Positions 22,595 through 33,685 are shown, counted from the first letter of the stretch. The stretch: 64,000 bases of DNA from Pyrenochaeta sp. MPI-SDFR-AT-0127 (GCA_020747015.1 JAGTJM010000007.1:434001-498000); one strand, 5' to 3'. Program-made: numbers and translations. The notes: generated from the sequence alone by a model not told the origin.

Positions 22595-23188
22595 ATGTCT
22601 CTGTTCCCACGCTTCACTCAGGAGTGCGCTCCCATCTTCCGTTTGTTCGACGAGTACGACCGCCAAGCGTTCCGTGACCTCGACGGCCAATTCAAGAGCA
22701 TCCGTTCATTCACTCCCAAGTTTGATGTCAAGGAGACTAAGACACACTACGAGCTCCACGGCGAACTTGCCGGCGTCGAGCAGAAAAACATCAACATCGA
22801 ATGGACTGACAACAACACACTGACCATCTCCGGCCGTCACGAATATGTGCGCGAAGAAGGCGAGCGCCCCCAAGGCTTCATCGAAGACGACGCAGAGCAA
22901 AAAAAACTCGACCATCAACCTACCGTCGAAGACGAGACCAGCGCCAATACCAGCAAAGACACATCGGTCGCCAAGCAGTCTGAGAAGAAGGACGTAGCGA
23001 AGCAGACCGAGTCATCCAATGCTAAATACTGGGTTTCTGAACGCAGTGTCGGTGAATTCCATCGCTCCTTCGCCTTCCCTGCTCGCATCGATCAGGATGC
23101 TATCAAAGCTAGCTTGAAGAATGGCATCTTGAGCATTGTTATTCCGAAGGCGACGGCGCCTCAGGCTAGGAAGATTTATATTGAGTAA
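22595..23188 (+). CDS. Small heat-shock protein, HSP20/HSP30 family
   Basis: Intact intronless frame of 197 residues starting MSLFPRFTQECAPIFRLFDE. The alpha-crystallin domain starts near residue 45 (FTPKFDVKETKTHYELHGEL) with AGVEQKNINIEW and TISGRHEY. An acidic, Lys/Ser-rich insertion follows (about residues 90-145), as in fungal HSP30-type proteins. The domain resumes with VGEFHRSFAFPARID and ends with the ASLKNGILSIVIPK strand and a short tail. These chaperones hold unfolding proteins and are induced by heat. The upstream heat-shock-type sites and TATA box agree with that. Gene structure and codon use look like a normal host gene. Confidence 0.95.
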   Translation: MSLFPRFTQECAPIFRLFDEYDRQAFRDLDGQFKSIRSFTPKFDVKETKTHYELHGELAGVEQKNINIEWTDNNTLTISGRHEYVREEGERPQGFIEDDAEQKKLDHQPTVEDETSANTSKDTSVAKQSEKKDVAKQTESSNAKYWVSERSVGEFHRSFAFPARIDQDAIKASLKNGILSIVIPKATAPQARKIYIE

Positions 23189-24390
23189 GCGACTACTCGA
23201 GACATGGACATGGTGTTCCAGTTTGAGGTGCTCATGATGAATGAGTCACAACGACGAACATGAATAGTCGCTCCTTTCACGGCACCACACAGCATCATAC
23301 ATGACTATCGTGGTTGAACCACATTAAGAATCGCTCTAAACCATAACATATTAGTATCTGCAACTCTGTCACAAATATTTAGCTGCCACTGATGTATTGC
23401 CCTTGGTCGCTCTCTGAGTTTTTGTTCCACATGCGCTACACCCTACTTTTTTTGCCGCGAGTCACATGACCTGATGCTATGAGATAGTAATGAAGGCATG
23501 GCTACTTAGGATTAGACCTCTCGGGACGAGACCATTTGTGATGAGACCACTTGTGATGACGTTACAGAAGGGCCTAGCCGTAATTTATCGATAGTACTAT
23601 ACTATCGCAACTGACTCGTTGAGAGCATGTCTTGGTCACTCACGTGATTAAGCAACGGCGTATGATCTACCGAGCCGCGAGCCTGCTACGTACCGCTCCT
23701 GCTAGAGATGTAGCTAAGCGTAGCGTTTCAGCGCTAATACTACTTTGAACGGGGAGCTGGCTACTATTCATACAGGAGACGCAACCCGCGAGGCGCGGTT
23801 TGCAAGAAGAGCCTTGAGGAACGAAGTCAAACGAAGTCACAGAAGGCAGTTTTAATCCTTTACAATAAAGTATTTACAATAAAGTACGGTTAAGATTGAA
23901 AGTGCGGCTTTAATTGGGTTTATGATCAATTGGGTATGTGACTGATATCTAAGCTATTGTATTGTACTAGTTAATGTTAAAACTTTTTAGTAGGTTGACG
24001 ATTTCGATGCGGTCTGTTTGTGTCATCGGTAGAGAGAACAGGAGCTTGAGGGACAGAATATGGGATAAGATTTGTGGCAGAAGTATTAATAGGCTTGGTA
24101 CGTAATAGACTTGTGGCGTGCGTTGGAGTGCTAGATAGAGTGGTAGAGGGCTCATATAGGGTAATGGTTGGGGAAGAGTCTTTGTGAACTGCTTTTTGTA
24201 GGATATGGTCTGTGTGTGGGCGTTTAGGCGGCGGTGATGTGTGTGTGTCGGACATGTCTTCTGTATAGGGGGTATCAGGCGTTTGTGCTAAGATATTGAA
24301 TTAGTATGATGTGATAAGTAGATATTAGTGATATCTTACAGGACGGTGTGGTCATGCGTGCCCTGTTGTCGGGTGATGCCTTTGGGGTGA
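23189..24390. other. HSP20 3' side and TE flank
   Basis: No gene recognised. Small local duplications occur: a GATGAGACCACTTGT-like unit near 23530-23560 and a TTTACAATAAAGTA unit twice near 23865-23890. A low-complexity minus frame at 23977-24255 may belong to the neighbouring broken gene. Confidence 0.4.
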
Positions 24391-25103
24391 CTAGGTCTGA
24401 AAGTTGATCAGATTTACGTTTGGCTGGGGACATAAATTTAGATCGAGGGTCTGAGGAAGGCGTTTAGCTGAGGTAGCTGTTGGAGGTGATGTCGATAGAG
24501 AGTCTCGTGATGATTTTTCTAGGAAAGACCAAGAGTCGGGAACGACGATAAAGACGTAATCCTGTGGGAGCTGGGGTCGGTGGACCATAATATGGTGATC
24601 GAGAAAACCGGCGATTCTGCCTGTACAGTTGAACGTAGTGTTGGGCTGAAACTGGGTATTTTGTCTTTCGGCCATCTTCTTGCAGCGCGTCATCCATGGG
24701 TTGACGTGAACAGGGAAGATGACAAAACCTGAAGCTGATGCGATCCTCGGAAAGGAGGCTTGGCTGGGTTCCCTGGGGTGATAAAGGTTGACAGCTGTAC
24801 AAAACCGCAGCATTTTCGCTCTGTCTCTGAGAGGCTGGATACGGGGTCGTTATGGAGGAGTATGAGGCCGGAACCGACTATTGGGCCGGTAAAAGTGATA
24901 ATAGGAGATACCGTAGGGAAGCTGTTCATGACGTCGAACATTTAAGCGGCGATGCTGCGGAATTCGCTGAAGTCAGTGAATTTTTGGGTTATTAAGGTGT
25001 TATTACGGACTCACGGTTGATAGCAGAGGTCTCGGACAATAAGAGGTGGGATAGTGTAATTTTATATATCGCTGCCTGTGTCTGAGCTGTCGTCTGGCTC
25101 GAT

Positions 25104-25111
25104 CTCCTAGG
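25104..25111. repeat. Target-site duplication, left copy
   Basis: CTCCTAGG, identical to 27959-27966. Confidence 0.9.
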
Positions 25112-27958
25112 CAGTGTGAGGAATGGATGGATCTGAATTGGATGTGTTTGGAAAAGCCATCCAAATCTCGGTTATCCAGATGCAGAATGGATATCCAAAT
25201 CCATCCATTTCAAGGCATCGGTATAGTACGTTGCCTCCAATATCACATCCACTATCACATTCAATATCACATCTAATATTATATTTAATATTGTATGCAG
25301 GGGCTTAGGGGCTATCACATTTAATAATACTATCACTATATCTATAGACACCACCGCGGACCCATTATATCTTATACTATTATCCTTTTTCTATATAACT
25401 TTCCGTACTATACGTACAAACTCTCTAAACTTCTATATTAAAAAGGGTTCTATATTATGAAGAAGGCTCAGCAAGCTTATTCTAAGCAACCTTCGTTACC
25501 GTCTTCGCCAACGTCGTCGGTAAAGTCGTCGCTAGATAGCGTTTCTAATATTGCTTCAGACATCTCAACAGAGCCAACTTTCGAGTCGGAGTAGAGCACA
25601 AAAGCGCGTACGGCCGACACCCCACTAATTAAGGGATTAAAATTCAAATACCATAGTGTTGTTTGGTCTCAACTTCCTGGCTTCAGTATTCCAATCTCGA
25701 GGCGTACGGCTAGGCTAAACTCGCCTATCTGGAAGTTTGGCGTACCAATTGAACATACCGAGACTGGCGCCCGCTGGTGGCTATGTGTCCGCTGCCATAC
25801 TTCCGACCCGATTTCACGGACATGTCACGCTCATTATTACAAGGTCGACGGCGGAAGCACGAATGTAGTCGAACACATCCGCCAAGTTCACGGCAAAACT
25901 TGGAACAAGGAGAGAGAAATTATCCCTTTCAAAAGAAGGGGTATATTGGTGCCAGCAGCCTTAGATACAAATGAGTCTCGAGAGCAAGAGATATTAAATG
26001 CGCTGGCATTGGCCTTCGATGAAACCACCTTCCAAAAGCTTCTTATTCGCTGGATTGTCTATGACAATGTGTCATTTAGGCAGGTTGATAGTGAGCCGTT
26101 TCGCGACCTTCTTGCCTATCTCTCGCCCCGCGCAAAAGATGCAATACCTACCGCAAAGACTGTCAAAGACTGGATCATGAAAGGCTATAGGATTCACAAG
26201 GCCAAAGTCAAACAGGAGTTGCAGGATTCCGTCAGCAAGATCCACATCTCCTTCGACCTCTGGACCTCTGGAAATTGCCTCTCGCTCAACGGCATTGTTG
26301 CTCACTTTATCAATGCGGAATTCAAGAACCAAACGATACTGCTAGCGACACCCGAGCAAACCGACTCGCATGCGGGTACAGATATTGCGGAGCAGGTTAT
26401 TTCCGTGATCAAGGACTTTGGTATTCAAGACAGACTCGGCTTTTTTGTACTGGACAATGCTTCGAGTAACGATTCGGCAATGAAAGCAATTGGAGAAGAA
26501 TTTGGCTTCGATCCTGACGAGCGCCGCCTGCGCTGTGCAGGCCATATTATCAACCTTATTGCCCGCCATCTCTTATTCGGCTTCGATAAGAACCTCTTCG
26601 AATTCGAAGGGTCGGTGCCGGCGAATTTGAAGGAAGAGTTAAATCGATGGAGGCGAATAGGACCAGTTGGTAAGGCTCACAATCTAGTCGTTTGGATATA
26701 CGCAAGTCCACAAAGACGAAAACGGTGGCACCAGGCCCAACTCAAATACTTCAAGTCCATTATCGACCCAACCGAATGGAATACGATCAAAACGCGCGAG
26801 CTCCACAGAAGCAACGATACTCGCTGGAACAGCGTCTACGACGAGATCAAGATACTCCTCAAACTCCGAGCCCCTTTCGAAGACTTCTTATTATCTGAGC
26901 GCCAACGTGTCGTACGAGAGAAGTCCAAAGGACGCTGGATTCAAGACGAGGATCATTCTCGGAATGCCATCCTAAAAGATACGCTTGATTCAGAAGACTG
27001 GGAGATCTTGACCCAGTATCAAAAACTCCTAGAGCCTTGCTGGCTTGCAACAATAGATCTTGAAGGTCGGCCAGGTGATGGCAAGTCCTGTGGGATCAGC
27101 AAAGTTCAATTTGACCTTGAATTTATTGTTGAGGAACTTACGGCCGCTTACGAACGTTACAAACATGCATCACTAGCTACGACTAAAGGCCAATGGCACT
27201 TCGTTACGCAGATTAAACTTGCACTTGATAAAGCTGAAGAGTACTACGCAAAACTCGACGACTCACCGGCATATCTTGCGGCTGCCGTGCTACATCCTGC
27301 CTACACCTGGAAGGTTATCGAGTCTCAATAGGCAAACAACAAGTCGTGGATTACGGCCGGCCGAAAAGAAGTCAAGTCGCTATGGAGTTCGACCTATAAG
27401 CAACTACCCGTCTTAGATGCCATGTCACCAGCAAAGAAGACTACGATACATAAACCTGATACGCTGGAGACGTTTCATAACCGCGCAAAAAGTTTGGCTA
27501 AGGCACGAAGTAACAACCAAAAAGCAGCTATCCCAGATGAGTTTGAGCGATATAGCAACCAAGAGCCAATCGAGCTTGAGTTTCCACTTGAATGGTGGCG
27601 GACTATTGGTATTAAGGAGTACCCGCATCTGGCTCAAATGGCATTCGATATTCTCTCGATTCCAGCAATGAGCGATGAGCCTGAGCGTGTATTCAGCCGA
27701 ATGGGGCTCATGATCACGACCCGCCGCAACCATCTTGAGCAGCCTACGATACAAGCAGCTCAGTGTTTGCATTCTTGGGACAAGGCAAATATTATTACAA
27801 TCAAAGAAACGGAGATAGCACCTATATAGCGGTAAAAAAAAACCTATAATCTCGTCTCGCATAAGTGATTTCGGATTATTCCGGAAATTTTTCCATCATC
27901 CATCCAACTACCAGTTGGCAAATGGATGCGCCGCCAAATCCATCCATTCCTCACACTG
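25112..27958 (+). mobile_element. hAT DNA transposon, 2.85 kb, with 8-bp target-site duplication
   Basis: Terminal inverted repeats of 21 bp (25112-25132 and 27938-27958) match perfectly and begin CAGTGTGAGGAATGG. The 8-bp sequence CTCCTAGG lies immediately outside both ends (25104-25111 and 27959-27966), a perfect target duplication. The element carries one plus-strand transposase frame. Clean ends and few lesions indicate a fairly young insertion into the minus-strand gene described separately. Confidence 0.95.
25457..27829 (+). pseudogene. hAT transposase with two in-frame stops
   Basis: One frame runs from the ATG at 25457 to 27829 (about 790 codons). It is broken only by TAG at 25592-25594 and TAG at 27329-27331. 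Order: Ser-rich N-terminus; BED-like zinc finger (WWLCVRCHTSD ... CHAHYYKV ... VVEHIRQVHG); RNase-H-like catalytic region (ISFDLWTSGN, FVLDNASSNDSAM, RRLRCAGHIINLIARHL, SNDTRWNSVYDEI); and the hAT C-terminal dimerisation domain (EFPLEWWRTIGIKEYPHLAQ, then DILSIPAMSDEPERVFS). It is a different lineage from the 6.7-9.1 kb element, with unrelated terminal repeats. Confidence 0.9.
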
Positions 27959-27966
27959 CTCCTAGG
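27959..27966. repeat. Target-site duplication, right copy
   Basis: CTCCTAGG, identical to 25104-25111. Confidence 0.9.
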
Positions 27967-28336
27967 TAAGGGCGTAGGGGCGAACTAGGCCGTACAGGAA
28001 GAAGTACATATCGTCCTAGTCGGAAGGAACAATAGTCTGATCATAAATGGAGAAGTTGAGACTGAAAAGTGCCGAGTAGGTATTTTCGTCATTTGCTTGG
28101 GGCTGGAGGGCTGCATATTCAGATTCGTTCAGCCAGGGTGGTGGAGGGGAGTGGACAGCTGTAATAGTTTCAAAATTGAGGCCTTTAATCTGCTGTCGCT
28201 CGGGAGATACGAATTTTCTTGGGATTAGGAGACGTGCTATGAAAAACATGGATATGTCGCCGCCAATATTTCTCTAGCTTTCGAGTGGTTTGCGTAGATT
28301 AGCGTGGGCATTAGTTGATGTGGGTGAGATAGGCAT

Positions 28337-29626
28337 TTTGTATAGAGATATCTTTTGATGAGAGTGTTGTGGGGAATTAAAAGCAATGCTAATCTATGGT
28401 TCTATATAGAGGATAGAGGCGAGCGAGTGGGGTAGCGGCCATTGGAGATACGTTGGAGAACTAATGGAGAGATTGGTGATATACTGGATGTAATGGAGTG
28501 GTTGAAGAGATCTAGAGCTATTGAGGCGTGAATAGAGAGGCCAGGTGTGAGACTTGTGTGTCAGTAGGAGGAACTTGGCTTCGTATATCGAGAATTAAGG
28601 GTGTTGAGAAGTCGCTTAGAAGCACTATTATAGGATGGGTTGAAGAAGTAATAAGGGCCATATGCTTTTATTCTGGATCTTGTCAAACCTATTAGGGGCT
28701 GAATTAAATTGGATTAAATAATTAAAGTAGCAAAGCTTTGAAACTTGTTAGTCATGTTTTACTTAGTTATCCTGCTGGTGAAGTACAATACAGGAGTGGC
28801 GTTGTGATATCTGTGATAGTGGATTTTCGGCGGTGCCTTGGGGGTAGAAATTCGCCCAATCGATTCAGTTAATTGGTCAATATGGCTTGACTAGATTGAA
28901 ACCATACTAGATAAGACGAAGAATACGGGACTAATAAAGGGCGGATAGGCTTGCTATAGTAAGAGAAAAATGAAAGTGTAATCGGCCATGTGGACCTCAG
29001 GTGAGGAACAGTGGTACTATTAGTGTAGAGGGGAGTCTAGAGAGGAAGGGTCCGATTTAGAAGGGAAGTTAAGTGGAGTGGGCGGAGACAGCTAAAGTTT
29101 TATGGAGTAGATGAATCATTCGGTCGCCTGGAGCAGGGTAATCGGTATAACGTAGCAGTCGCCAGCCTTAATATCAGAATGTTGGTGGATACATTTGATG
29201 ATGTACAGAAAGAGTATAATGCTGGGGAAGAAAGTTGTAGAGTAAGTCTTGAAAGCAGGCTCCGCCAGGATACGTTTGAGGCTCTTCAGGTTCTAAATGC
29301 GGAGATTTGGAGAGGAGAAGATGTGCCTGAGATTGTACAGGAGAATGCGGAGGGAAAGTGCGCACAGATGAGTTCGAGGGCGGAGGGATCTGGTGAAGAT
29401 CCGCTGAGAGTGTCTTTAGACGCAACTTACGTGGCACGAAAGGATGGTGGAAAGAATAGGACCGGCCGTAGGCATACTATTGGTCTTAGGTCCATTGATG
29501 TGTACCGGTCGGGACAATACTGGCAGAAAACAGAAATTACTGGCCAACATCCGGCGAACGTGTCCAGGGATGCAACTTCTTCGAATATGAGCGAGCAACC
29601 GAGTCAAAGCACGGACAAGGCTTGGA
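28337..29626. other. TE-derived, no confident gene
   Basis: Low-GC, purine-skewed sequence. A plus frame at 29179-29730 starts with an acidic segment (DTFDDVQKEYNAGEES) followed by RLRQDTFEALQVLNAEIW, loosely like the end of a hAT dimerisation domain. It overlaps the Helitron-type frame below in another phase. Not assignable. Confidence 0.35.
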
Positions 29627-30376
29627 ATGCGAACATTGACGGATATTTTCAAAGTATCGCAGAGGCAGTATGTAGAGAAGAGCGCGAGAGAAGAGTCTTC
29701 AAGAAAGCGGAGCCGAAGTCCCACAAATAGGCAGGCAAGTGAAGAACGGTCACAGAAACGGGCGAGGGGAGCGAGTGATGAAAGAAGTAAGGGTCTAGAG
29801 AGAAACACAAGTTAGGAGGAAGAAGTTGCGGCAATCATGCGCTCTCTGGAGGAGGAGTTCGAAGAGAAAGAACGACAGTCTCATAGGAACCTGTGGTGTG
29901 AGCCTATTTCTCAGGAGAGAAAGGTGGCAACAGTATGTGAATTCTACAATGCCTTTCACGAAGCGAAGACGTTGCCGATTCAAACTTGTACAATCTGTTA
30001 TCGGAAGTTTGCGATCGCCGAGCTAGAAGAGTTTGAGAGCGCCCAATCGACGGTGTTGGCAGATCTCTGCGCTCGGTATGGGTCTCAGTTCAGTTGTCTC
30101 AGATGTTTCGCGTCCGGCAAAAGCGTCCTTGGATGTGCAGAGTATGTAAGGGATTTGGAAAGAGGGACCTTATCGCCTGAGGCTCATGTGCACAGCTGGT
30201 TACGATGTGAGCACGTGTACCCGGACGAGTTGAAGGACTTATCGCCGGTCGAGGAGAAACTCATTGCACTGAACTCTTGTTATGGCTTCATAACGAAGTA
30301 TAATGTCGTCAAAGGCCTTCGGGAGGGCACTACGTACCCAAAACATGTCAAGGAGCACATTAAGTTGAAACTATGA
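29627..30376 (+). pseudogene. Helitron-type N-terminal (DUF6570-like) fragment
   Basis: A single frame runs from 29627 to 30376 with one TAG at 29813-29815. After a basic Arg/Ser-rich stretch and a Glu-rich helix it shows a zinc-binding-looking pair (CTICYRKFA and SCLRCFASGKSVLGC), then EEKLIALNSCYGFITKYNV and EGTTYPKHVKEHI. That order and wording match, from memory, the region just before the Rep/helicase part of fungal Helitron proteins. The frame then ends abruptly at 30376, and no Rep HUH motif or Pif1 helicase follows, so this is only the 5' part of such a gene. Confidence 0.6.
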
Positions 30377-30412
30377 ATAGGAGCAAGTGTGATGATGATC
30401 TATCTATGAGAT

Positions 30413-30435
30413 CTACGACTACTTTATAGTCGTAG
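30413..30435. repeat. Short perfect hairpin
   Basis: CTACGACTA (30413-30421) and TAGTCGTAG (30427-30435) form a 9-bp stem with a 5-base loop, 37 bp after the Helitron-type fragment. Helitrons end in a small hairpin followed by CTRR. A CTAA is present at 30452-30455, about 16 bases on, which is farther than usual. Confidence 0.5.
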
Positions 30436-32094
30436 GAACTCCTATGTCTGCCTAACGCCACTTACTTCCTTCCAGGCAGTCAGTTCTGTGGCGTTCCTGC
30501 CTATAGGCAACTGATCATGGGATTCAACTCATTACAGTATTTCCAAATAATGTGCAGGAACAAGCGACGCGTGTCTTGCCTCATCCGGTGAGAGGTCGAC
30601 AATACAGCAACTTCACGGTAAGCGCACCCACAGGAGATCAAGCGTTAGTGCTGACCACGTAGACAAGGACTGTATGGACCAAGCTGAAGAACGGAACGAG
30701 GCCTTGCGTCTTCGTGTCCGACCGCATACTTCCATTGATACCTCAAATTACAACGTATCTGCAACAGGGCCTTTGGGGCTCCCCTTTTGCCGTAGTCCAG
30801 TAGGCTTCCGAGATGAGTTTCAATACAGTAACGAATACGAGGCCGAGGGCGACTTTGGCTACGATGGCCAAGCTGCCCAGCCGTCACTACTGGCTAGATC
30901 ATGTGAGCGAAGTGTCAGCTCCAAACTGCAAATCGAGCTGATAAAAAGTGCAAGCCACTCCCAGTACTTCGTAAAAGTCGTTGCTGGAATAGAATCATAT
31001 ACGCCTTTGCCGATGTTGAGCATATCGTAATCGCTATAGGGATCGGCCCTATTTGCCTTGTCCGCCGCGTCATAGTGGCCCATGTGCCAACTGCTGAGCC
31101 AGAAGTGGTGAATCCAGGCGAGAAATCTTACAAAAAAGTACAGCCAGAAGTTTACTGAAGGTCCATTGCAGACATCAAAGCGTTCCCACCAAAATACAAG
31201 TAGACAATGGCAGGGACCATCAAGATTCTCTTGAGCAAATGTTGGCAGCTTTACCATGACCAGTGCAACGATGACCAAAGACCGGATGGTCTCTGACTTT
31301 GAAGGGTACGTAGTTCCTCATGGTTTGCGCTATGGAAGCCATTATTGATTGGAAAGAGTAAGAGGGTAAACAATTGATCAATGAGCGGTATTGAGGGGAT
31401 GCTATCATAGAAACATGAGCAGAAAGGGCGTCCGAAACGATGTCCACAGTGGTTTCCCGATATGCGAGAAGATAGCACTAGGGTAGGACATGGTCATTAT
31501 GCATTCCACTACAGTTAGGGCTTCATTCGGTCTCCCACGAACATTGCATCAGTAAGGATGATCGTTGCTACAGGGTGACCTTCGAGCTGACGACCTGTTT
31601 CCCTTTTCGGCAGGTACCACGGTACTTCATGAAGAATACCACAAACGACAAATAGCGCCTTTTAATTACGTGCTTCAGATCTCTAGACGAATGGAAGGTA
31701 GCAGTCCTTCTCTGAGACTTGCGGTCTTTAGTCTTTGGAAGCACGCTGATTAGTGCGCTAGACCCCTTTCGGCAGGTACATAGTCCTGCAACTTGAAGAG
31801 AACTGAGAGGAGCGGAGAACGCTTCTCTGTATACGAGTGAAAAAGCCCGTTATGTATCGATCCTAGGAGATGTCGCGATCGTAAATGCAAAGCAAGCCGC
31901 CTAGTCAGTTGCATGCACGTAGCCCACTCCTTGCCAAAACGTCGAGTGAGCGGCAATTGTACGACCAGGGAGAGGGAACAGACTTCCAGACATGTAGTCT
32001 GATAAACCGAGCTTTTACAGCTATTCCGCGCAATGGCCGAGAATGGATCGGCGGGGAAAGCCTCTTTCTTGACCAGATGTAAGTCGCCAGAAGG
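30436..32094. other. Intergenic, weak ORFs only
   Basis: A minus frame at 30859-31278 encodes an aromatic-rich, partly hydrophobic 139-residue stretch (NFWLYFFVRFLAWIHHFWLS), overlapped by a plus frame at 30674-31030. Neither has a recognisable family. An upstream minus exon could extend the former, but the splice sites are unclear. Confidence 0.3.
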
Positions 32095-32100
32095 TATAAA
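32095..32100 (+). promoter_or_regulatory. TATA box of repeat-peptide gene
   Basis: TATAAA 115 bp before the ATG at 32215. Confidence 0.45.
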
Positions 32101-32214
32101 ATCCATGGGACCGTGGTGGTTGCCGCTCATCCACCAAGCACCTTGCATAAATACCTGAAACCATTCATCTAACTCTTTATTCGAATTCAACCAGCAAAGG
32201 TATCCATTCTGAAA

Positions 32215-32632
32215 ATGAAGTACCTCGTCGTCCTGGCACTTACAGCTGCTGTCATTGCAGCCCCGGTGGCAAAGCCTGTGTTCTCTGGGAGTATTAGAAG
32301 CATTGCCTGCTTCTAAAAACGTGAACCTAACCGCTTTTCAGATGCTTGGAATGTCTCAGCTGGCGTGGAAGGCGAGAGTGCCGAAAAGGTGAAGAGAGTG
32401 TTTTCAGGCAGTAAGGCTGAACTTCTCACACGATCTCAGCCGTATACTCAACTTTCACAGACGCCTGGAATGTCCCTGCCGGCATCGAGGGCGAGAGCGC
32501 CGAAAAGGTGAAGAGGGTATTTTCAAGCAGTACGTAAAACGTATGCGATACGATTTTGTAAGATGCTAAAAGTTAGTAGATGCTTGGAATGTTCCCGCTG
32601 GCGTCGAGGGTGACAGCGCATCGGACTACTAA
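32215..32632 (+). CDS. Secreted Kex2-processed repeat peptide precursor (RiPP-like)
   Basis: Four exons (32215-32290, 32342-32410, 32461-32529, 32580-32632) give an intact 88-residue protein. Introns are 51, 50 and 50 bp with donors GTATTA, GTAAGG and GTACGT and acceptors CAG, CAG and TAG. The first has a CTAAC branch site. Residues 1-19 are a signal peptide (MKYLVVLALTAAVIAAPVA). Three repeats of 23 residues follow, the last incomplete. The core is NAWNV(S/P)AG(V/I)EG(E/D)SA, each is preceded by VFS(G/S), and the first two end in EKVKR. KVKR is a Kex2-type site, so cleavage would release three near-identical peptides. Each intron splits the same Asn codon in phase 1, so exon and repeat have the same 69-bp length. 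Fungal RiPP precursors (ustiloxin, phomopsin, victorin, epichloecyclin types) share this design, but this core is not one I recognise. An alpha-pheromone precursor is less likely because no WC...CW-type peptide is present. No UstYa-like enzyme was seen nearby. Confidence 0.85.
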
Positions 32633-33685
32633 CGTGAGCAGTGCAGAACCGGGTTAGTATGCTTGTGTGACATGGAACAGGGGCAGCTTTGTAGCCTCAA
32701 AATGAGCTCAAGACACGAATGACAATGCTTGAATTCGCAAAATTTGCACAAGTTCCAATTTGCTTCTTCATAGATTGGTACTCGGTTTATTTTTAGTTCG
32801 CCAACTTCGGGTACACACCCTTGCTCTCATTTCCTTCGTCCTGACACAAATCACAAACTCACAATCGTACAACCATTTAGTGCATTTCGCAACGCTGACT
32901 CTGGTCTTCGCAAGTCAATGGTTGAACCCTTCGAGAACTCCTATAAACAACATTGTGTCTCTCAGTTTGTGGTGAGAATGTTGCCCTTTGGGCTTTCCCC
33001 TTGCCCATTGTGATTTTACCATTGTAACACTCGGGAGGTATCATTACCGAGCTCATCTCTATCTTCCGTGGTTGCAGCCATAGCCAGCATCTAAGGGTGG
33101 CCCCTGAGCAAATCTACCACTGACATCTCATAATGAGGCGAGGCTCAAGCGAAGCGATCATGCACCTTGTTTCGACATCTAGGTCCCACTTTGCACCCTC
33201 CACGGCAACTTACCGGTCGCATTCACCCGCAGAATGCGAGCGCAAAACGATCGTAATAACGATCGCCACAACGATCACCGGCACTCTCCATTTACCTATT
33301 TCAGAGCATTGCGCTCGTATTGCGAAGTATTGGGCCAAGTCTAACCCAGCGCATCGAGCACTACGGTCAGTGAGCCAGCAAGCCAGCCTTATGCAAACCC
33401 GTTTGGCCTTGGAATAGCCCGCCTCGCATTCTCGCATTTGCATCCCGAACCAGGTGGCTGAATTTCCACAGGTTATTCATCCCGCGCCAATCAATCATAC
33501 CCTACCATGGCTTGCCAAGACTATCGTATTTCTGTCCTACCCTTGCATCAGCCCGCTAGTACCCCCCTGCACTGAGGCTGCAATGGCGTACTTGAAGAAG
33601 ACGATGTCGCGCGAAGCGGAGAGGCGCAAGTCTTTGTTTGTTGCAGGTTTCTTTGTTACTGCGGATTAGCAGTACATCAGCCAGC
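32633..33685. other. Intergenic
   Basis: No recognisable gene. Short plus frames at 32760-32975, 33133-33417 and 33454-33669 have no family features. A CGATCGTAATAACGATCGCCACAACGATC run near 33250-33280 contains three ACGATC copies. It presumably includes the promoter of the membrane-protein gene. Confidence 0.4.

Larger units (their letters stand above)
24391..28336 (-). pseudogene. Unknown, probably TE-borne gene split by a hAT insertion
   Basis: Minus-strand coding sequence begins at the ATG at 28334-28336. It runs through ORF 28249-28016 (MFFIARLLIPRKF, then NFETITAVHSPPPPWLNESE) and is interrupted by the hAT element at 25112-27958. It continues past 25111 to ORFs 24941-24690 (VSPIITFTGPIVGSGLILLH) and 24813-24391. 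The last contains a globular-looking segment (TTFNCTGRIAGFLDH, then DYVFIVVPDSWSFLEK). In-frame TAG codons and at least one frame shift between the last two ORFs show it is dead. I do not recognise the family. The strand-and-loop pattern could suit an OB-like fold, which would fit a Helitron accessory protein given the Helitron-type fragment downstream, but this is a guess. Confidence 0.4.

Noticed and set aside
30859..31278. UstYa-like partner enzyme next to the repeat-peptide gene
   Set aside because: The frame is aromatic and hydrophobic but has no HxxHC motifs and no clean start, so it is not supported as DUF3328.
32215..32632. Mating alpha-pheromone precursor
   Set aside because: Repeats and Kex2-type sites fit, but the repeated peptide lacks the short W-C...C-W-like pheromone core and the X-Ala/X-Pro spacer dipeptides after KR.
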